Assembly (NCBI GenBank): GCA_964396245.1
Contig: CAYNEO010000016.1
Coordinates: 4,023-68,022, forward strand
DNA from: CAYNEO01 sp964396245
Lineage (GTDB): Bacteria > Zixibacteria > MSB-5A5 > GN15 > FEB-12
DNA: 64,000 bases
Reading direction: 5' to 3'
Position numbers and translations under genes: made by a program. The first letter of the stretch is position 1. Every line of letters starts with the position of its first letter. Positions 36,226 through 44,858 of this stretch are shown here, piece after piece. The notes below the pieces were generated by a model that was not told where the DNA came from, searched no databases, and saw nothing but the letters and a program-made list of their open reading frames with translations.

Positions 36226-36819
36226 TTACTGAGGTGGACCCCAGATAGTCAACATGACTCGGCGGTTTTTCGACGCTGCTTTCTGTTCATCAGGAAGAGC
36301 GACCGGCTTATCTTTTCCGTAGGAGATCGTAAACATGCGGTACATGGCTATGCCGAACCGTTCGGCAAGATACCGCTTGGCGCTACTGGCCCGCTCCTGG
36401 CCGAGCATGTAGTTGTAATCCTCACTGCCGGTGCGGTCTGTATGACCGGCAACCTCGATTATGGAACCCGGGTTCGCCTCCAGCTTGTCTCCGGCTTCAT
36501 CGAGCGTCTTGGAGGCAACCTGGTCGATGGCGTAGCTATCAAAGGCAAACCGAATCTCACCAGTCCAGATGATCTGATAGTTCTCGAACCCGGCCGCCTT
36601 GTTGATCGCAAGATGTACGCTGTCCTGCAACTGCTGAGCCAGACTCTGAAGTTTCGCAATGTCAGTCGCATTCGCATCGGCCTTGCTCTGGGCCGCGTCC
36701 ACTTTCGCGTTCATTCGGGCTTCTGAATCCGAAATCTGCTGGTTGACATAGTCCTTGCTGGCTCCGCAACCGACCACCAACAGGGCCGCCAACAACAGCA
36801 CGAACATTCCCTTCTTCAT
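36226..36819 (-). CDS. OmpA-family lipoprotein (Pal-like)
   Basis: A 197-residue protein with a lipoprotein signal (LLVVGC-GAS), a predicted coiled coil with Ala/Asp/Ser heptads (~25-75) and a C-terminal OmpA domain. The domain has IRFAFDSYAIDQVASKTL, the peptidoglycan-binding VAGHTDRTGSEDYNYMLGQ and a final KNRRVML. It links the outer membrane to peptidoglycan. The long coiled coil between lipid and OmpA domain differs from classical Pal, so I do not use that name. A promoter and AAGGA precede it. Confidence 0.92.
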   Translation of the reverse strand: MKKGMFVLLLAALLVVGCGASKDYVNQQISDSEARMNAKVDAAQSKADANATDIAKLQSLAQQLQDSVHLAINKAAGFENYQIIWTGEIRFAFDSYAIDQVASKTLDEAGDKLEANPGSIIEVAGHTDRTGSEDYNYMLGQERASSAKRYLAERFGIAMYRMFTISYGKDKPVALPDEQKAASKNRRVMLTIWGPPQ

Positions 36820-36875
36820 ACGCCAAGGTTCCTTTCTGTAGGGTTTGATTTACATTGCTCCGTATTTTGCCTGCT

Positions 36876-36904
36876 ATCTTACTCTATTCCCTGTGCCTGC
36901 GCAA
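36876..36904 (-). promoter_or_regulatory. Promoter of the OmpA-family lipoprotein gene
   Basis: On the minus strand: TTGCGC (36899-36904), 17-base spacer, TAAGAT (36876-36881); the transcript would have a leader of about 50 bases. Confidence 0.65.
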
Positions 36905-36927
36905 GAGAAAAAAACGCTCAAATCCGC

Positions 36928-37755
36928 TTATTGCTTTATCGCACCTGCAGTTATACCGGAGACTATCTGCCGCTGCATGAACAGAAACAGGCCCAGAACC
37001 GGGATTACGGCGACAGTCGAACCGGCCATAAGGTGCTGCCAATCGATAGCCTGATGACCCTGGAAAAGCGCCAGGGCGACCGGAAGCGTCCGAAGGTTGT
37101 CATGCGAGGTGAGAATGAACGGAAAAAGAAACGAATTCCAGTTGGTGAAAAACACCTGTATCGCAAGCACTGCCAGCGCAGGCTTGCACATCGGCATCAC
37201 TATACGAAACAGGATACGAAATTCACCCGCCCCGTCCATTCGCGCCGCTTCCTCCATAGATGGCGGAATCGTTTCTATGTATTGTTTAACAAGGAAAATA
37301 CCGATTGGGTTCACCAGCCAGGGCAGAATAAGCGCCCAGTAGGTATCGTATATCCCGGTCTTCACGCTCAGTATGTACAGCGGAATTATCAAAATATGCA
37401 TCGGAATCATCAGCACCACAATTACACTGACGAACAAAAGCTTGTTCGCCAGATACCGGTACCGTGCCAGTGCATATGCTACCATGAAACAAAACAAGAT
37501 ATTTCCGACAGTCACCGTTAGACCCACAAACGCCGAGTTGAACAGGTTCCATCCAATATCGATTTCAGTGAAGAGGTCGGCGAAATTGGATCCGGTAAAC
37601 GCTCCTCCGAACAGTGCCGTGAGCGACACCGATGAGCCCGGCGGCATGAATGCCACACGGAACATCCACAGAAGAGGGAAGATCATAATCGCCAGGATAA
37701 TCAAAAGCACGAGATACCGCGTGATCTTGCCCGCAACCGTGCCGCGATCTACCAT
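36928..37755 (-). CDS. Sugar ABC transporter permease, MalG type
   Basis: From ATG 37755 (overlapping the preceding stop codon) the protein is 275 residues with six membrane helices. The cytoplasmic EAA loop reads EEAARMDGAGEFRILFRIV with MP following, the site that docks to the ATPase. This is the second permease of a carbohydrate uptake system. A much longer upstream extension of the frame (to 38034) runs inside the MalF-type gene and is not real. No ATPase gene follows; it must be supplied from elsewhere. Confidence 0.92.
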   Translation of the reverse strand: MVDRGTVAGKITRYLVLLIILAIMIFPLLWMFRVAFMPPGSSVSLTALFGGAFTGSNFADLFTEIDIGWNLFNSAFVGLTVTVGNILFCFMVAYALARYRYLANKLLFVSVIVVLMIPMHILIIPLYILSVKTGIYDTYWALILPWLVNPIGIFLVKQYIETIPPSMEEAARMDGAGEFRILFRIVMPMCKPALAVLAIQVFFTNWNSFLFPFILTSHDNLRTLPVALALFQGHQAIDWQHLMAGSTVAVIPVLGLFLFMQRQIVSGITAGAIKQ

Positions 37756-38621
37756 ACCGGCCTCCGTTGACGCATCACAGCGAACAGCATGATCGAAAAC
37801 ACGGCAATGATAGCAAAGAGCACATAAGCCGCGGCCGAAGCATAACCCGACTCGAATCCGGTCGTCAAACCGGTCTCGTATACAAAATATACCGCCGTCA
37901 TCGTTTCGAACTTGCCTTTGCTCATCACGAAGATCTCGACAAAGACCTGGAAAGATTTGATCGAATTGATCACGAGAACATACACCGCCACCGGGCGAAG
38001 CAACGGCAGCGTGATCGAGCGGAACCGGCGCCATGCCGAGGCTCCGGCGATCTCCGCCGACTCATACAACTCATCAGGAATCGACTTCAACCCCGCCAGG
38101 AATATCAGCATGAAATAACCCGCCGACATCCAGATATCCATGGCCATGATGGAATAGAGCGCCGTCGCATTGCTGTAAAGGAAACCATACTCGGGAGGCG
38201 TGATACCGACCATCGACGCCAGCATCGCGATGTAACCGCCACGCTGATACAGATTCGTGAATATCAGCGCAACTACGACCATCGATGTGACCGACGGAAG
38301 AAAGTATCCTGCCCGAAACAGCTCCCGTCCCTTGAATCTGCGATTCACCATCAATGCCATGGCCAGCGATATCACCGTCGTTATCGGGATCGTACCGATG
38401 ACAAAAATGAAAGTATTCTTCAGGGCATTGATAAAATCCTGATCGGAAAACAACTGCTTATAATTGCTCCATCCGACCCAGTCAAATTGTTCGGGTGAAA
38501 AAATGCGGTAGTTTGTCAGGCCGATGACAAACGAATACACCAGCGGAAAAGCCCAGATAAGAAAAAAAGTGAGAATCCAGGGCGACGCCAGGATCAGCGC
38601 GCTCGTCCGGTGTCTCTTCAT
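37749..38621 (-). CDS. Sugar ABC transporter permease, MalF type
   Basis: This 290-residue protein has six helices and an EAA loop (ESAEIAGASAWRRFRSITLP) that identify it as the first permease of a carbohydrate ABC importer (UgpA/MalF family). It lacks the large periplasmic loop of enterobacterial MalF. Its start overlaps the stop of the binding-protein gene by one base and its stop overlaps the next start, so the three genes form a tight operon. Confidence 0.92.
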   Translation of the reverse strand: MKRHRTSALILASPWILTFFLIWAFPLVYSFVIGLTNYRIFSPEQFDWVGWSNYKQLFSDQDFINALKNTFIFVIGTIPITTVISLAMALMVNRRFKGRELFRAGYFLPSVTSMVVVALIFTNLYQRGGYIAMLASMVGITPPEYGFLYSNATALYSIMAMDIWMSAGYFMLIFLAGLKSIPDELYESAEIAGASAWRRFRSITLPLLRPVAVYVLVINSIKSFQVFVEIFVMSKGKFETMTAVYFVYETGLTTGFESGYASAAAYVLFAIIAVFSIMLFAVMRQRRPVW

Positions 38622-39844
38622 TACTTCTGTTCGTTCCTTCTCAGTGTCGTGATTCTGATCTGCGCGTTTCTAAGTTCCGATGCGGGCAGTCCGCCGTTGA
38701 ACAGCGTATTCTCGACCGCCCGTTCGATGATATCTTCGATATACACCCAGTCCGGAACAACAGGCGGGTGCTTCGCGAGGTTGATCTGCTGAATGAATGT
38801 CTGAAGATACGGATTTTCCGTAAAGTACGGATCTTGCTGCGCCTCGAGACTCGACGGATTCGCCGACATGTTGGCCTTGCAGAACCGCACCTGGTTTACC
38901 GGCGATGTCATGAACTTGATAAACTTCATCGCCGCTTCCTTGTGCTCCGAGGCGGCATTGATCGCCAGGAATTCCCCGCCCAGGAAAGACGTCCCCGGGA
39001 ACTTCGGGCCTGGAATTACCGAGGTCACCAGGTTGATCTTGCGATTCTCGAGCTTCATGCGCTTGAGCAGCCAGTCGCCCGACATGATAAAGCCGATCTT
39101 CCCGTCGAGGAACGCATCCTCGATACCGCGCTGATCGGCCACATATCCGTAGTCGTCATGGAGCTTCTGATAGAACTTCAAAGCCTCGATTGCATACGTC
39201 GATGAAATTACACAGAGCTCGCCGTCGTCGGTGAATATCTGTGCCCCCGCCGACCAGAAGAAGGGCAGGAACTTCTTATAAAGGCGGTGCTTCTCAGGCG
39301 TATTTGACCCCCAGCCATATACGTTCTTGCCCAGATCATTGACGGCTTTGCAGCCGCGGTCAAGATCGGGCCAGTTTACCGGGATGAAGTCCTTGTCGAG
39401 TCCGGCCTTCTGAATCAGGTCACGATTGTAAAACAGTACGCGCGTGCCCAGAATCCACGGTTGTGCCCAGATCGTACCTTTGTAAGTTGCCATTCCCCAG
39501 CCCTGGAACTGATTGCTGTCGGGAGCAATCGACTCAGACATATCGGCAAGGTACCCGCCGTCCGCAAATTGGGCTATCCAGTCGGAGCCCAATTCCACTA
39601 CATCGGGGCCGGTGTTCGACGCGAACGCAACGACGATCTTCTCATGGCCGTGCGACCACGTCAAATCGGTCAGCCTGACCTCGATATCAGGATTGGCCGC
39701 TTCGAATTCCTTCACCATCTCTTGAATGACCGGCTTCACGCTCGGATCGGTCCAGAATTGCCACCATTCTATCGTAGTCGTGGCTTGAAGCGCTCCGGCG
39801 GTGAATGCAAAGAGCGCCAGGGATAATATCAATGTCCGTCTCAT
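38621..39844 (-). CDS. Sugar ABC transporter substrate-binding protein
   Basis: From ATG 39844 (CGAGGAA upstream) this is a 407-residue family-1 extracellular solute-binding protein. A signal peptide (LILSLALFAFTAGALQATT) precedes IEWWQFWTDPSVKPVIQEMV and DVVELGSDWIAQFADGGYL, typical of sugar binders, and a conserved GDWLLKRM...FLGGEFLAINAAS region. The sugar is unknown. It leads the operon 39844-36928, with a readable promoter at 39870-39897. Confidence 0.93.
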   Translation of the reverse strand: MRRTLILSLALFAFTAGALQATTTIEWWQFWTDPSVKPVIQEMVKEFEAANPDIEVRLTDLTWSHGHEKIVVAFASNTGPDVVELGSDWIAQFADGGYLADMSESIAPDSNQFQGWGMATYKGTIWAQPWILGTRVLFYNRDLIQKAGLDKDFIPVNWPDLDRGCKAVNDLGKNVYGWGSNTPEKHRLYKKFLPFFWSAGAQIFTDDGELCVISSTYAIEALKFYQKLHDDYGYVADQRGIEDAFLDGKIGFIMSGDWLLKRMKLENRKINLVTSVIPGPKFPGTSFLGGEFLAINAASEHKEAAMKFIKFMTSPVNQVRFCKANMSANPSSLEAQQDPYFTENPYLQTFIQQINLAKHPPVVPDWVYIEDIIERAVENTLFNGGLPASELRNAQIRITTLRRNEQK

Positions 39845-39869
39845 TATTCCTCGCAAGTTTTTGACTGTG

Positions 39870-39897
39870 AATATATTCCCTGGCCGAAGACGGTCAA
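39870..39897 (-). promoter_or_regulatory. Promoter of the sugar ABC operon
   Basis: On the minus strand: TTGACC (39892-39897), 16-base spacer, TATATT (39870-39875), about 25 bases before the start codon. Confidence 0.6.
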
Positions 39898-39949
39898 TCT
39901 AAAAATCTTTTTGTTGATTTCTGCACCCGTCCCGGCATTTTCATCTGAA

Positions 39950-40759
39950 ATGACACCGCTGCCCATGATACTTGTCTCGATCGCAGATTCCGTATGGTTT
40001 GATGCCGCCAAACTACCCACGCTCGTCTTCGCAATTATAGCAATTGCTATCGTTTTGTACACGACGTTTCATCGAAAGAGCCGGGAGAAATTCAAAGTTC
40101 GGGAAATCAGCGGCCTCAGTGCGGTGGAGGATGCAATCGGCCGCGCCACCGAGATGAACCGGCCGATCCTCTATACTCCCGGATGGGGCGGTGATATCCA
40201 GCGTCCGACAACTATCGCCTCGATGAATATCCTCAGTCACGTAGCTGCAAAAACAGCTCGATACGACTGCCGTCTCGTTTTCCCGACACATGACCCGGTC
40301 ATCATGTCGGTAGCCCAGGAAGTGGTCAAAGAAAGCTATGCCCAATCGGGCCATTCCGATCGCCTGCGCCTCGACGATATCCAGTATGTCACCTCGTCCC
40401 AGTTTGGCTACGCCGCAGCCGTCGAGGGAATGATCAGCCGGCTCAAACCCGCCTCGATCTTCCTGCTCGGCACCTTTGAAGCGGAATCTCTGATTCTCGC
40501 CGAGACGGGCAATATCGAAGGCGCCATACAGATCGCCGGCACCGACTCGACCATCCAGCTCTCGTTCTTTATTGTCGCCTGCGACTACACCCTGATAGGG
40601 GAAGAGCTCTTTGCAGCCTCCGGCTATCTCTCCGGCGATCCGTCGATTTTGGCCTCGGTCAGGGCCCAGGATATTCTCAAAGTTCTTCTCGTGGTCGCTC
40701 TCTTTATTGCAATGATCTGGGTTTCCATCAACCCGGACTCGTCCTGGTGGGTGATGTGA
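39950..40759 (+). CDS. DUF6754-like membrane protein, first gene of an unknown operon
   Basis: About 269 residues. The start is uncertain (ATG 39950 or 39965; no clear ribosome site). One helix near the N-terminus (LVFAIIAIAIVLYTTF), a soluble domain of about 190 residues and a C-terminal helix (VLLVVALFIAMIWVSI). The soluble part has RPILYTPGWGGDIQRPTTIA, RLVFPTHDPVIM and SIFLLGTFEAESLILAETG, an alternating strand/helix pattern. I associate it with DUF6754, whose function is unknown. It overlaps the next gene (ATGA), and four genes follow in tight order. Confidence 0.6.
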   Translation: MTPLPMILVSIADSVWFDAAKLPTLVFAIIAIAIVLYTTFHRKSREKFKVREISGLSAVEDAIGRATEMNRPILYTPGWGGDIQRPTTIASMNILSHVAAKTARYDCRLVFPTHDPVIMSVAQEVVKESYAQSGHSDRLRLDDIQYVTSSQFGYAAAVEGMISRLKPASIFLLGTFEAESLILAETGNIEGAIQIAGTDSTIQLSFFIVACDYTLIGEELFAASGYLSGDPSILASVRAQDILKVLLVVALFIAMIWVSINPDSSWWVM

Positions 40760-41382
40760 TGAGGCGGCGCATCCCGCAGATAATCTGCGCCTTCTTCGGA
40801 GTCGCCGTGTTTGTTCTGTATTTCTCGCCCCACCGCATTGCCCGGGCCATAAATCTGGCAATAGTCAATGATTACTTCCAGATCATTTTCGCCTTCACCC
40901 TCCTGGTGGGCGTCATCAGCTTTTTCAAGATCAACTTGATCAGCATACAGAGGGGTGCGGACCGAAGTTATCGACTCGTCGGTTTGCTCGGGCTTGTCAG
41001 CATGCCGGTTCTGGCGCTCGGATGGGGACTCAGGGGCGGCTCACCCTTTATGTGGGTTTTTGAAAATGTGCAGGTGCCCATGCAGGCAACAGTATTTGCC
41101 CTGCTGGCCTTCTTTGTGGCGTCGGCGTCATTCCGGGGCTTTCGCGCCCGATCCACACAAGCCACCATCCTGCTGTTATCGGCGCTCATTATGCTGATCA
41201 GTCGATCGAGTATCGGAGATTATATCTGGCAGGGCATTCCCGATGCCGCCGAATGGGTGCGTAATTATCCGTCGATGTCTGCACGTCGCGCTATCCTTAT
41301 CGGCATCGGGCTCGGCTCGCTTACGACAAGTCTTCGCGTGATTATCGGCATTGAGCGTACCTGGCTGGGAGGCGAGAAGTGA
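40759..41382 (+). CDS. Multi-helix membrane protein of unknown function
   Basis: 207 residues from ATG 40759, which overlaps the stop of the previous gene. Six or seven hydrophobic helices occur (IICAFFGVAVFVLYF, IIFAFTLLVGVISFF, LVGLLGLVSMPVLALGWGL, ATVFALLAFFVASASF and more). No conserved catalytic motif is evident and I do not recognise the family. Its coupling to the DUF6754-like gene and to the gene at 41379 suggests a membrane complex. Confidence 0.7.
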   Translation: MRRRIPQIICAFFGVAVFVLYFSPHRIARAINLAIVNDYFQIIFAFTLLVGVISFFKINLISIQRGADRSYRLVGLLGLVSMPVLALGWGLRGGSPFMWVFENVQVPMQATVFALLAFFVASASFRGFRARSTQATILLLSALIMLISRSSIGDYIWQGIPDAAEWVRNYPSMSARRAILIGIGLGSLTTSLRVIIGIERTWLGGEK

Positions 41383-42203
41383 AAGTCCAACTGGTCAGTC
41401 GTCACTGGATTTTCCTCGGACTCTTTATTGTCGTCGTTGTCAGTATGCTCATCCACGCCGGCATGAATGTCCGCGTGTCAGCCGAGACTCAGCGCATGTA
41501 CGACTATATTGACTCACTGCCGTCCGGCTCGGTCCTGCTGGTATCTTTTGATCACGAAGCGTCATCGCTCCCCGAGATTCGGCCGCTCGCCCTGGCATTG
41601 CTGCGCCATGCCTTCAAGAAAGATCTCAAACTGATCGGCGTGGCGCTCCTCGCCGAGGGTACCGGTATCGGCTATCGCCTGATGACCCAGGCTGCCGCCG
41701 AATACGGCAAACGGTACGGCGTCGATTATGTCTATCTCGGATTCAAGCCGCAGTATATCGCCGCAATCCTGTCCATGGGGGAATCGCTCGGCGAGACGTT
41801 TCCGGAAGACTACCTGGGCCGGCCCTACGGCTCCTTGAGCCTGCTGCAAAATGTCCGCAACTACGACGACATCGCCGGGGTAATCTCGATCGCCGATGGA
41901 TCCATGGTGACACACTGGGTTGAATACGGAGCCGCGCGATACGGGGTGAAAGTCTCGGCATTCGTAACTGCGGCCATGGTTACTACCTATGATCCGTATC
42001 TTGCCTCCAACCAGCTCTATGCCATGGTTGGTGGTTTACGCGGAGCTGCCGAATACGAGAAACTGATCGGCATCGGAGGAAGCGGACTGCGCGGTATGCT
42101 GGCCCAGACCACCTCACACGTCTATGTCATCGTGCTCATCATCGTCGGCAACGTCATCTACTTCACCGAACGCCGAAAAAAGCGGGGGAGAGGATGGAAG
42201 TAG
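41379..42203 (+). CDS. Membrane-anchored protein of unknown function
   Basis: 274 residues with a GTG start at 41379, 4 bases overlapping the previous gene; GGGAGGCGA is upstream. It has one N-terminal helix (IFLGLFIVVVVSMLIHAG), an outside or cytosolic domain of about 200 residues, and a C-terminal helix (VYVIVLIIVGNVIYF) followed by a basic tail. The domain contains SGSVLLVSFDHEASSLPEI and DYVYLGFKPQYIAAILSMGE, again a strand/helix pattern like the DUF6754-like protein, so the two may be distant relatives. Function unknown. Confidence 0.65.
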   Translation: MKVQLVSRHWIFLGLFIVVVVSMLIHAGMNVRVSAETQRMYDYIDSLPSGSVLLVSFDHEASSLPEIRPLALALLRHAFKKDLKLIGVALLAEGTGIGYRLMTQAAAEYGKRYGVDYVYLGFKPQYIAAILSMGESLGETFPEDYLGRPYGSLSLLQNVRNYDDIAGVISIADGSMVTHWVEYGAARYGVKVSAFVTAAMVTTYDPYLASNQLYAMVGGLRGAAEYEKLIGIGGSGLRGMLAQTTSHVYVIVLIIVGNVIYFTERRKKRGRGWK

Positions 42204-42808
42204 GAACCATAATTGCCGGCATTCTGACTCTGGCCATACTTACCTTCCTTTACCGGGATAATCCCATCTACAAGATGGCCGAGTATCTTTTGATTGGCGT
42301 CTCAATCGGATACGTTCTGGTGATAAACTGGTCCAACACGCTCATGGACCGCATGTTTACTCCGTTGTTCACCCAGTCCCAGTATCACCTGATTGTCCCG
42401 CTTATTCTCGGTCTCATGATGTTCGGTCGCCTGAATCGTAAAACGTCTACGTGGTCGCGTATTCCGATTGCCGTGTTGATCGGCGCCGGCGCCGGATTGG
42501 CCATTCCCGCCATGCTGCACGCGCGAACACTCAGGCAGCTCTCCGACACCGTAACACCGATTATCTCGCTTTCCGGCTGGCCCGAATTCTCCGGCCTCGT
42601 GGTTCTCGTCGGTGTGGTAACGACAATTTCGTACTTTTATTTCAGCCGTGAGCATCGCGGTGTGCTGGGGCAGTCCGCGAAACTCGGCACCTGGTTTCTC
42701 ATGATCTTTTTCGGGACCACGTTCGGCTACACGGTTATGTCGCGTATGTCGACCTTCATCGGCCGCGTCGAGTTTCTTCTCAGCGACTTTCTCCACCTGA
42801 CCAACTGA
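42194..42808 (+). CDS. Multi-helix membrane protein of unknown function
   Basis: 204 residues from ATG 42194, overlapping the previous gene by 10 bases. About six helices (TIIAGILTLAILTFLY, LLIGVSIGYVLVINW, IPIAVLIGAGAGLAIPAML, LVVLVGVVTTISYFYF and others). It has no motif that I can assign. The size and layout resemble the gene at 40759, so the operon may encode two soluble-domain and two all-membrane partners. Confidence 0.7.
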   Translation: MEVGTIIAGILTLAILTFLYRDNPIYKMAEYLLIGVSIGYVLVINWSNTLMDRMFTPLFTQSQYHLIVPLILGLMMFGRLNRKTSTWSRIPIAVLIGAGAGLAIPAMLHARTLRQLSDTVTPIISLSGWPEFSGLVVLVGVVTTISYFYFSREHRGVLGQSAKLGTWFLMIFFGTTFGYTVMSRMSTFIGRVEFLLSDFLHLTN

Positions 42809-42809
42809 T

Positions 42810-42935
42810 ATGATCTGCCCGCGGTGCAAAACTTCGATGAAAGAGCTCAAACGCACCTACCACAAACGGCGCAAATGGGTCTGTCCCAAATGCGGTTTCG
42901 TACGCTTCCAGGAGCCGACCAAACCGATGAAGTGA
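42810..42935 (+). CDS. Tiny zinc-ribbon protein (41 aa)
   Basis: The ATG at 42810 follows the previous stop codon by one base. The 41-residue product has two CxxC knuckles, CPRC at the N-terminus and CPKCG 22 residues later, with a Lys/Arg-rich stretch between them. This is a minimal four-cysteine zinc ribbon, probably nucleic-acid or protein binding. It is coupled to the membrane operon and could be its cytoplasmic component or a regulator. Codon use is like its neighbours. Confidence 0.7.
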   Translation: MICPRCKTSMKELKRTYHKRRKWVCPKCGFVRFQEPTKPMK

Positions 42936-43079
42936 TTGCATCTGAACCGATTCCTGACATATTACGCTGAAACTATTTGAATAATCGGGCGTAATTCGAG
43001 TAACTATCTCATGCGGGCCACACGATAAAGGATTGGCGTGCGGCTTATTTCGCCTCGAACTCACACAGGTGACATATAT

Positions 43080-43850
43080 ATGGAAATCAGAGTCGGCACT
43101 TCCGGATACAGCTTCGAGGACTGGCGGGGCGAATTCTACCCTAAAGAAATTGAAAAAGGAAAAATGCTCGACCACTATACAAGGTTCTTTCGAACGGTCG
43201 AGATCAATTCCACCTATTATCGAATTCCGCACCCGGCGGTGATGGCCAATATCGTCAAAAAAGCCCCCGAAGGCTTTGACTTCATGATCAAAGTCCCTCA
43301 GTCCTTCACACATCGCAGGCGAGATATCGATAAAGACGTCGAGCAATACCGCGAGGCGCTCAAACCGTTTGATGAAAGCGGCAAGCTCGCCGGACTGCTC
43401 GCCCAGTTCCCGTACTCCTTCAAGTTCAGTGCCGACAGCCTCGACTACGTCAGTATCGTCCGGCATGCGGTCGCACCGCACCCGCTGTACGTCGAGTTCC
43501 GCCACAACAGCTGGGTCAATCGCACCATGTATGACCGTTTCCGCGCCGAGAATATCGGATATGTATGCGTCGATGAACCGCATCTGACCGGACTCCTGGA
43601 ACCCGACCTGTTCGCGACCACCGACACCGCCTATGCTCGCCTTCACGGCCGCAATGCAGAGAAATGGTGGGATGGCGGGCCGCTCCGCTACGATTACGAC
43701 TACTCGAAGGAAGAACTCGAGGAATGGCGGGGAAAAATTCAGAAGATTCAGGACAAAGTGAAGAAAATCTATATATATTTCAACAATTGCCACCTTGGTC
43801 AGGCGGCCAAAAACGCCCGCGAGTTCATGCAACTGCTTGACCTGAAATGA
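43080..43850 (+). CDS. DUF72 (YecE-like) TIM-barrel protein
   Basis: From MEIRVGTSGYSF (AGGTG upstream) this is a 256-residue protein. Family marks are RVGTSGYSFEDWRGEFYP, the NSTYYRIP segment, DFMIKVPQSFTH, AQFPYSFKF, YVEFRHNSW and the C-terminal YIYFNNCHLGQAAKNA. DUF72 proteins form a TIM barrel; no activity is established. A longer frame from 43038 lacks support. Standing alone between two unrelated operons. Confidence 0.9.
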   Translation: MEIRVGTSGYSFEDWRGEFYPKEIEKGKMLDHYTRFFRTVEINSTYYRIPHPAVMANIVKKAPEGFDFMIKVPQSFTHRRRDIDKDVEQYREALKPFDESGKLAGLLAQFPYSFKFSADSLDYVSIVRHAVAPHPLYVEFRHNSWVNRTMYDRFRAENIGYVCVDEPHLTGLLEPDLFATTDTAYARLHGRNAEKWWDGGPLRYDYDYSKEELEEWRGKIQKIQDKVKKIYIYFNNCHLGQAAKNAREFMQLLDLK

Positions 43851-43869
43851 ATGTGTGGCCCGTTTTTAG

Positions 43870-43899
43870 TTGACGAATATCAACCGGCATTCTTTTAAT
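43870..43899 (+). promoter_or_regulatory. Promoter of the NatAB-like operon
   Basis: TTGACG (43870-43875), 18-base spacer, TTTAAT (43894-43899). Transcription would begin about 20 bases before the ATG at 43926. Confidence 0.6.
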
Positions 43900-43925
43900 T
43901 GCCAGTGTCTTTGAAGAGGACTGTG

Positions 43926-44858
43926 ATGTATCTGCAATTAGTGAACATCAGGAAAGAATTCGGCGCCAAAGTGGCGGTCGACAACCTCTCGCTCGATGTC
44001 CCGAAAGGCTCCATATACGGCATTATCGGGCCCAACGGCGCGGGGAAGACCACCACTATTCGGATGATCATGAATATCATCGCACCGGATGCGGGGGAGA
44101 TCTACTTCGACGGGAAGAAGGTCGATGGCGACTTCCAGAACCGGGTCGGGTATCTGCCCGAGGAACGTGGTCTATACAAGAAAATGACCCTTCGGGAAGT
44201 CATGACCTATATGGCCGAGCTCAAGGGGTACCCGCCGTCCAAAACGGCGGCCAAAATCGATCCCTGGCTCAAGCGCCTCGATCTGTACGAGTTCCGCGAT
44301 CGAAAGGTCGAAGAACTCTCGAAAGGTATGCAGCAGAAACTGCAGTTCATTACCACCATCCTGCATGACCCGGACCTGGTCATCCTCGACGAGATCTTCT
44401 CCGGTCTCGATCCCGTAAACATGGAACTCATCAAGGATATCATCCTCGAACTCCGGCGCGACGGGAAAACGATCCTGTTTTCGACCCACGTAATGGAGCA
44501 GGCGGAAAAACTCTGCGACTACGTCTGCATGATCAACCGCGGGCGAAAAGTGCTCGATGGCAAACTCTCCGAGATAAAAGCCCGATTCGGAAAGAATACG
44601 ATTCAAATCGACATGGAAGGCGACGGCGGCTTTGTCCGTGACTTGCCGGGCGTGGCCGACGTCAAGGAGTTCAATAACTACCTCGAACTCAAGCTGAGCG
44701 ACGGCTCGGACCCCAACCAGATACTCAAGGCGGTAGCCGACCGCGTTTCCGTGAGGCGCTTTGAAATGATCGAGCCCTCCTTATATGACATCTTCATAGA
44801 CACCGCCAAAGTTGACCCCTCCGAACTCGAAACTAACAAGGAGGCGGCCAATGTCTAA
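43926..44858 (+). CDS. ABC exporter ATP-binding protein, NatA-like
   Basis: From ATG 43926 (AGAGGA upstream) this is a 310-residue ATPase. The motifs are Walker A GPNGAGKTTT (~35), signature LSKGMQQKL (~135), Walker B VILDEIFSGLDP and switch His in STHVMEQ. The C-terminal domain (~225-310) is the type seen in NatA-like exporters. It powers the membrane subunit encoded by the next gene, which starts inside its 3' end (8-base overlap). The substrate could be Na+ or a small amphiphile; it cannot be told. Confidence 0.93.
   Translation: MYLQLVNIRKEFGAKVAVDNLSLDVPKGSIYGIIGPNGAGKTTTIRMIMNIIAPDAGEIYFDGKKVDGDFQNRVGYLPEERGLYKKMTLREVMTYMAELKGYPPSKTAAKIDPWLKRLDLYEFRDRKVEELSKGMQQKLQFITTILHDPDLVILDEIFSGLDPVNMELIKDIILELRRDGKTILFSTHVMEQAEKLCDYVCMINRGRKVLDGKLSEIKARFGKNTIQIDMEGDGGFVRDLPGVADVKEFNNYLELKLSDGSDPNQILKAVADRVSVRRFEMIEPSLYDIFIDTAKVDPSELETNKEAANV

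Noticed and set aside
39911..39949. Earlier ATG for the DUF6754-like gene
   Set aside because: It would add a short stretch without a ribosome site and lies close to the divergent promoter; ATG 39950 or 39965 is more plausible.
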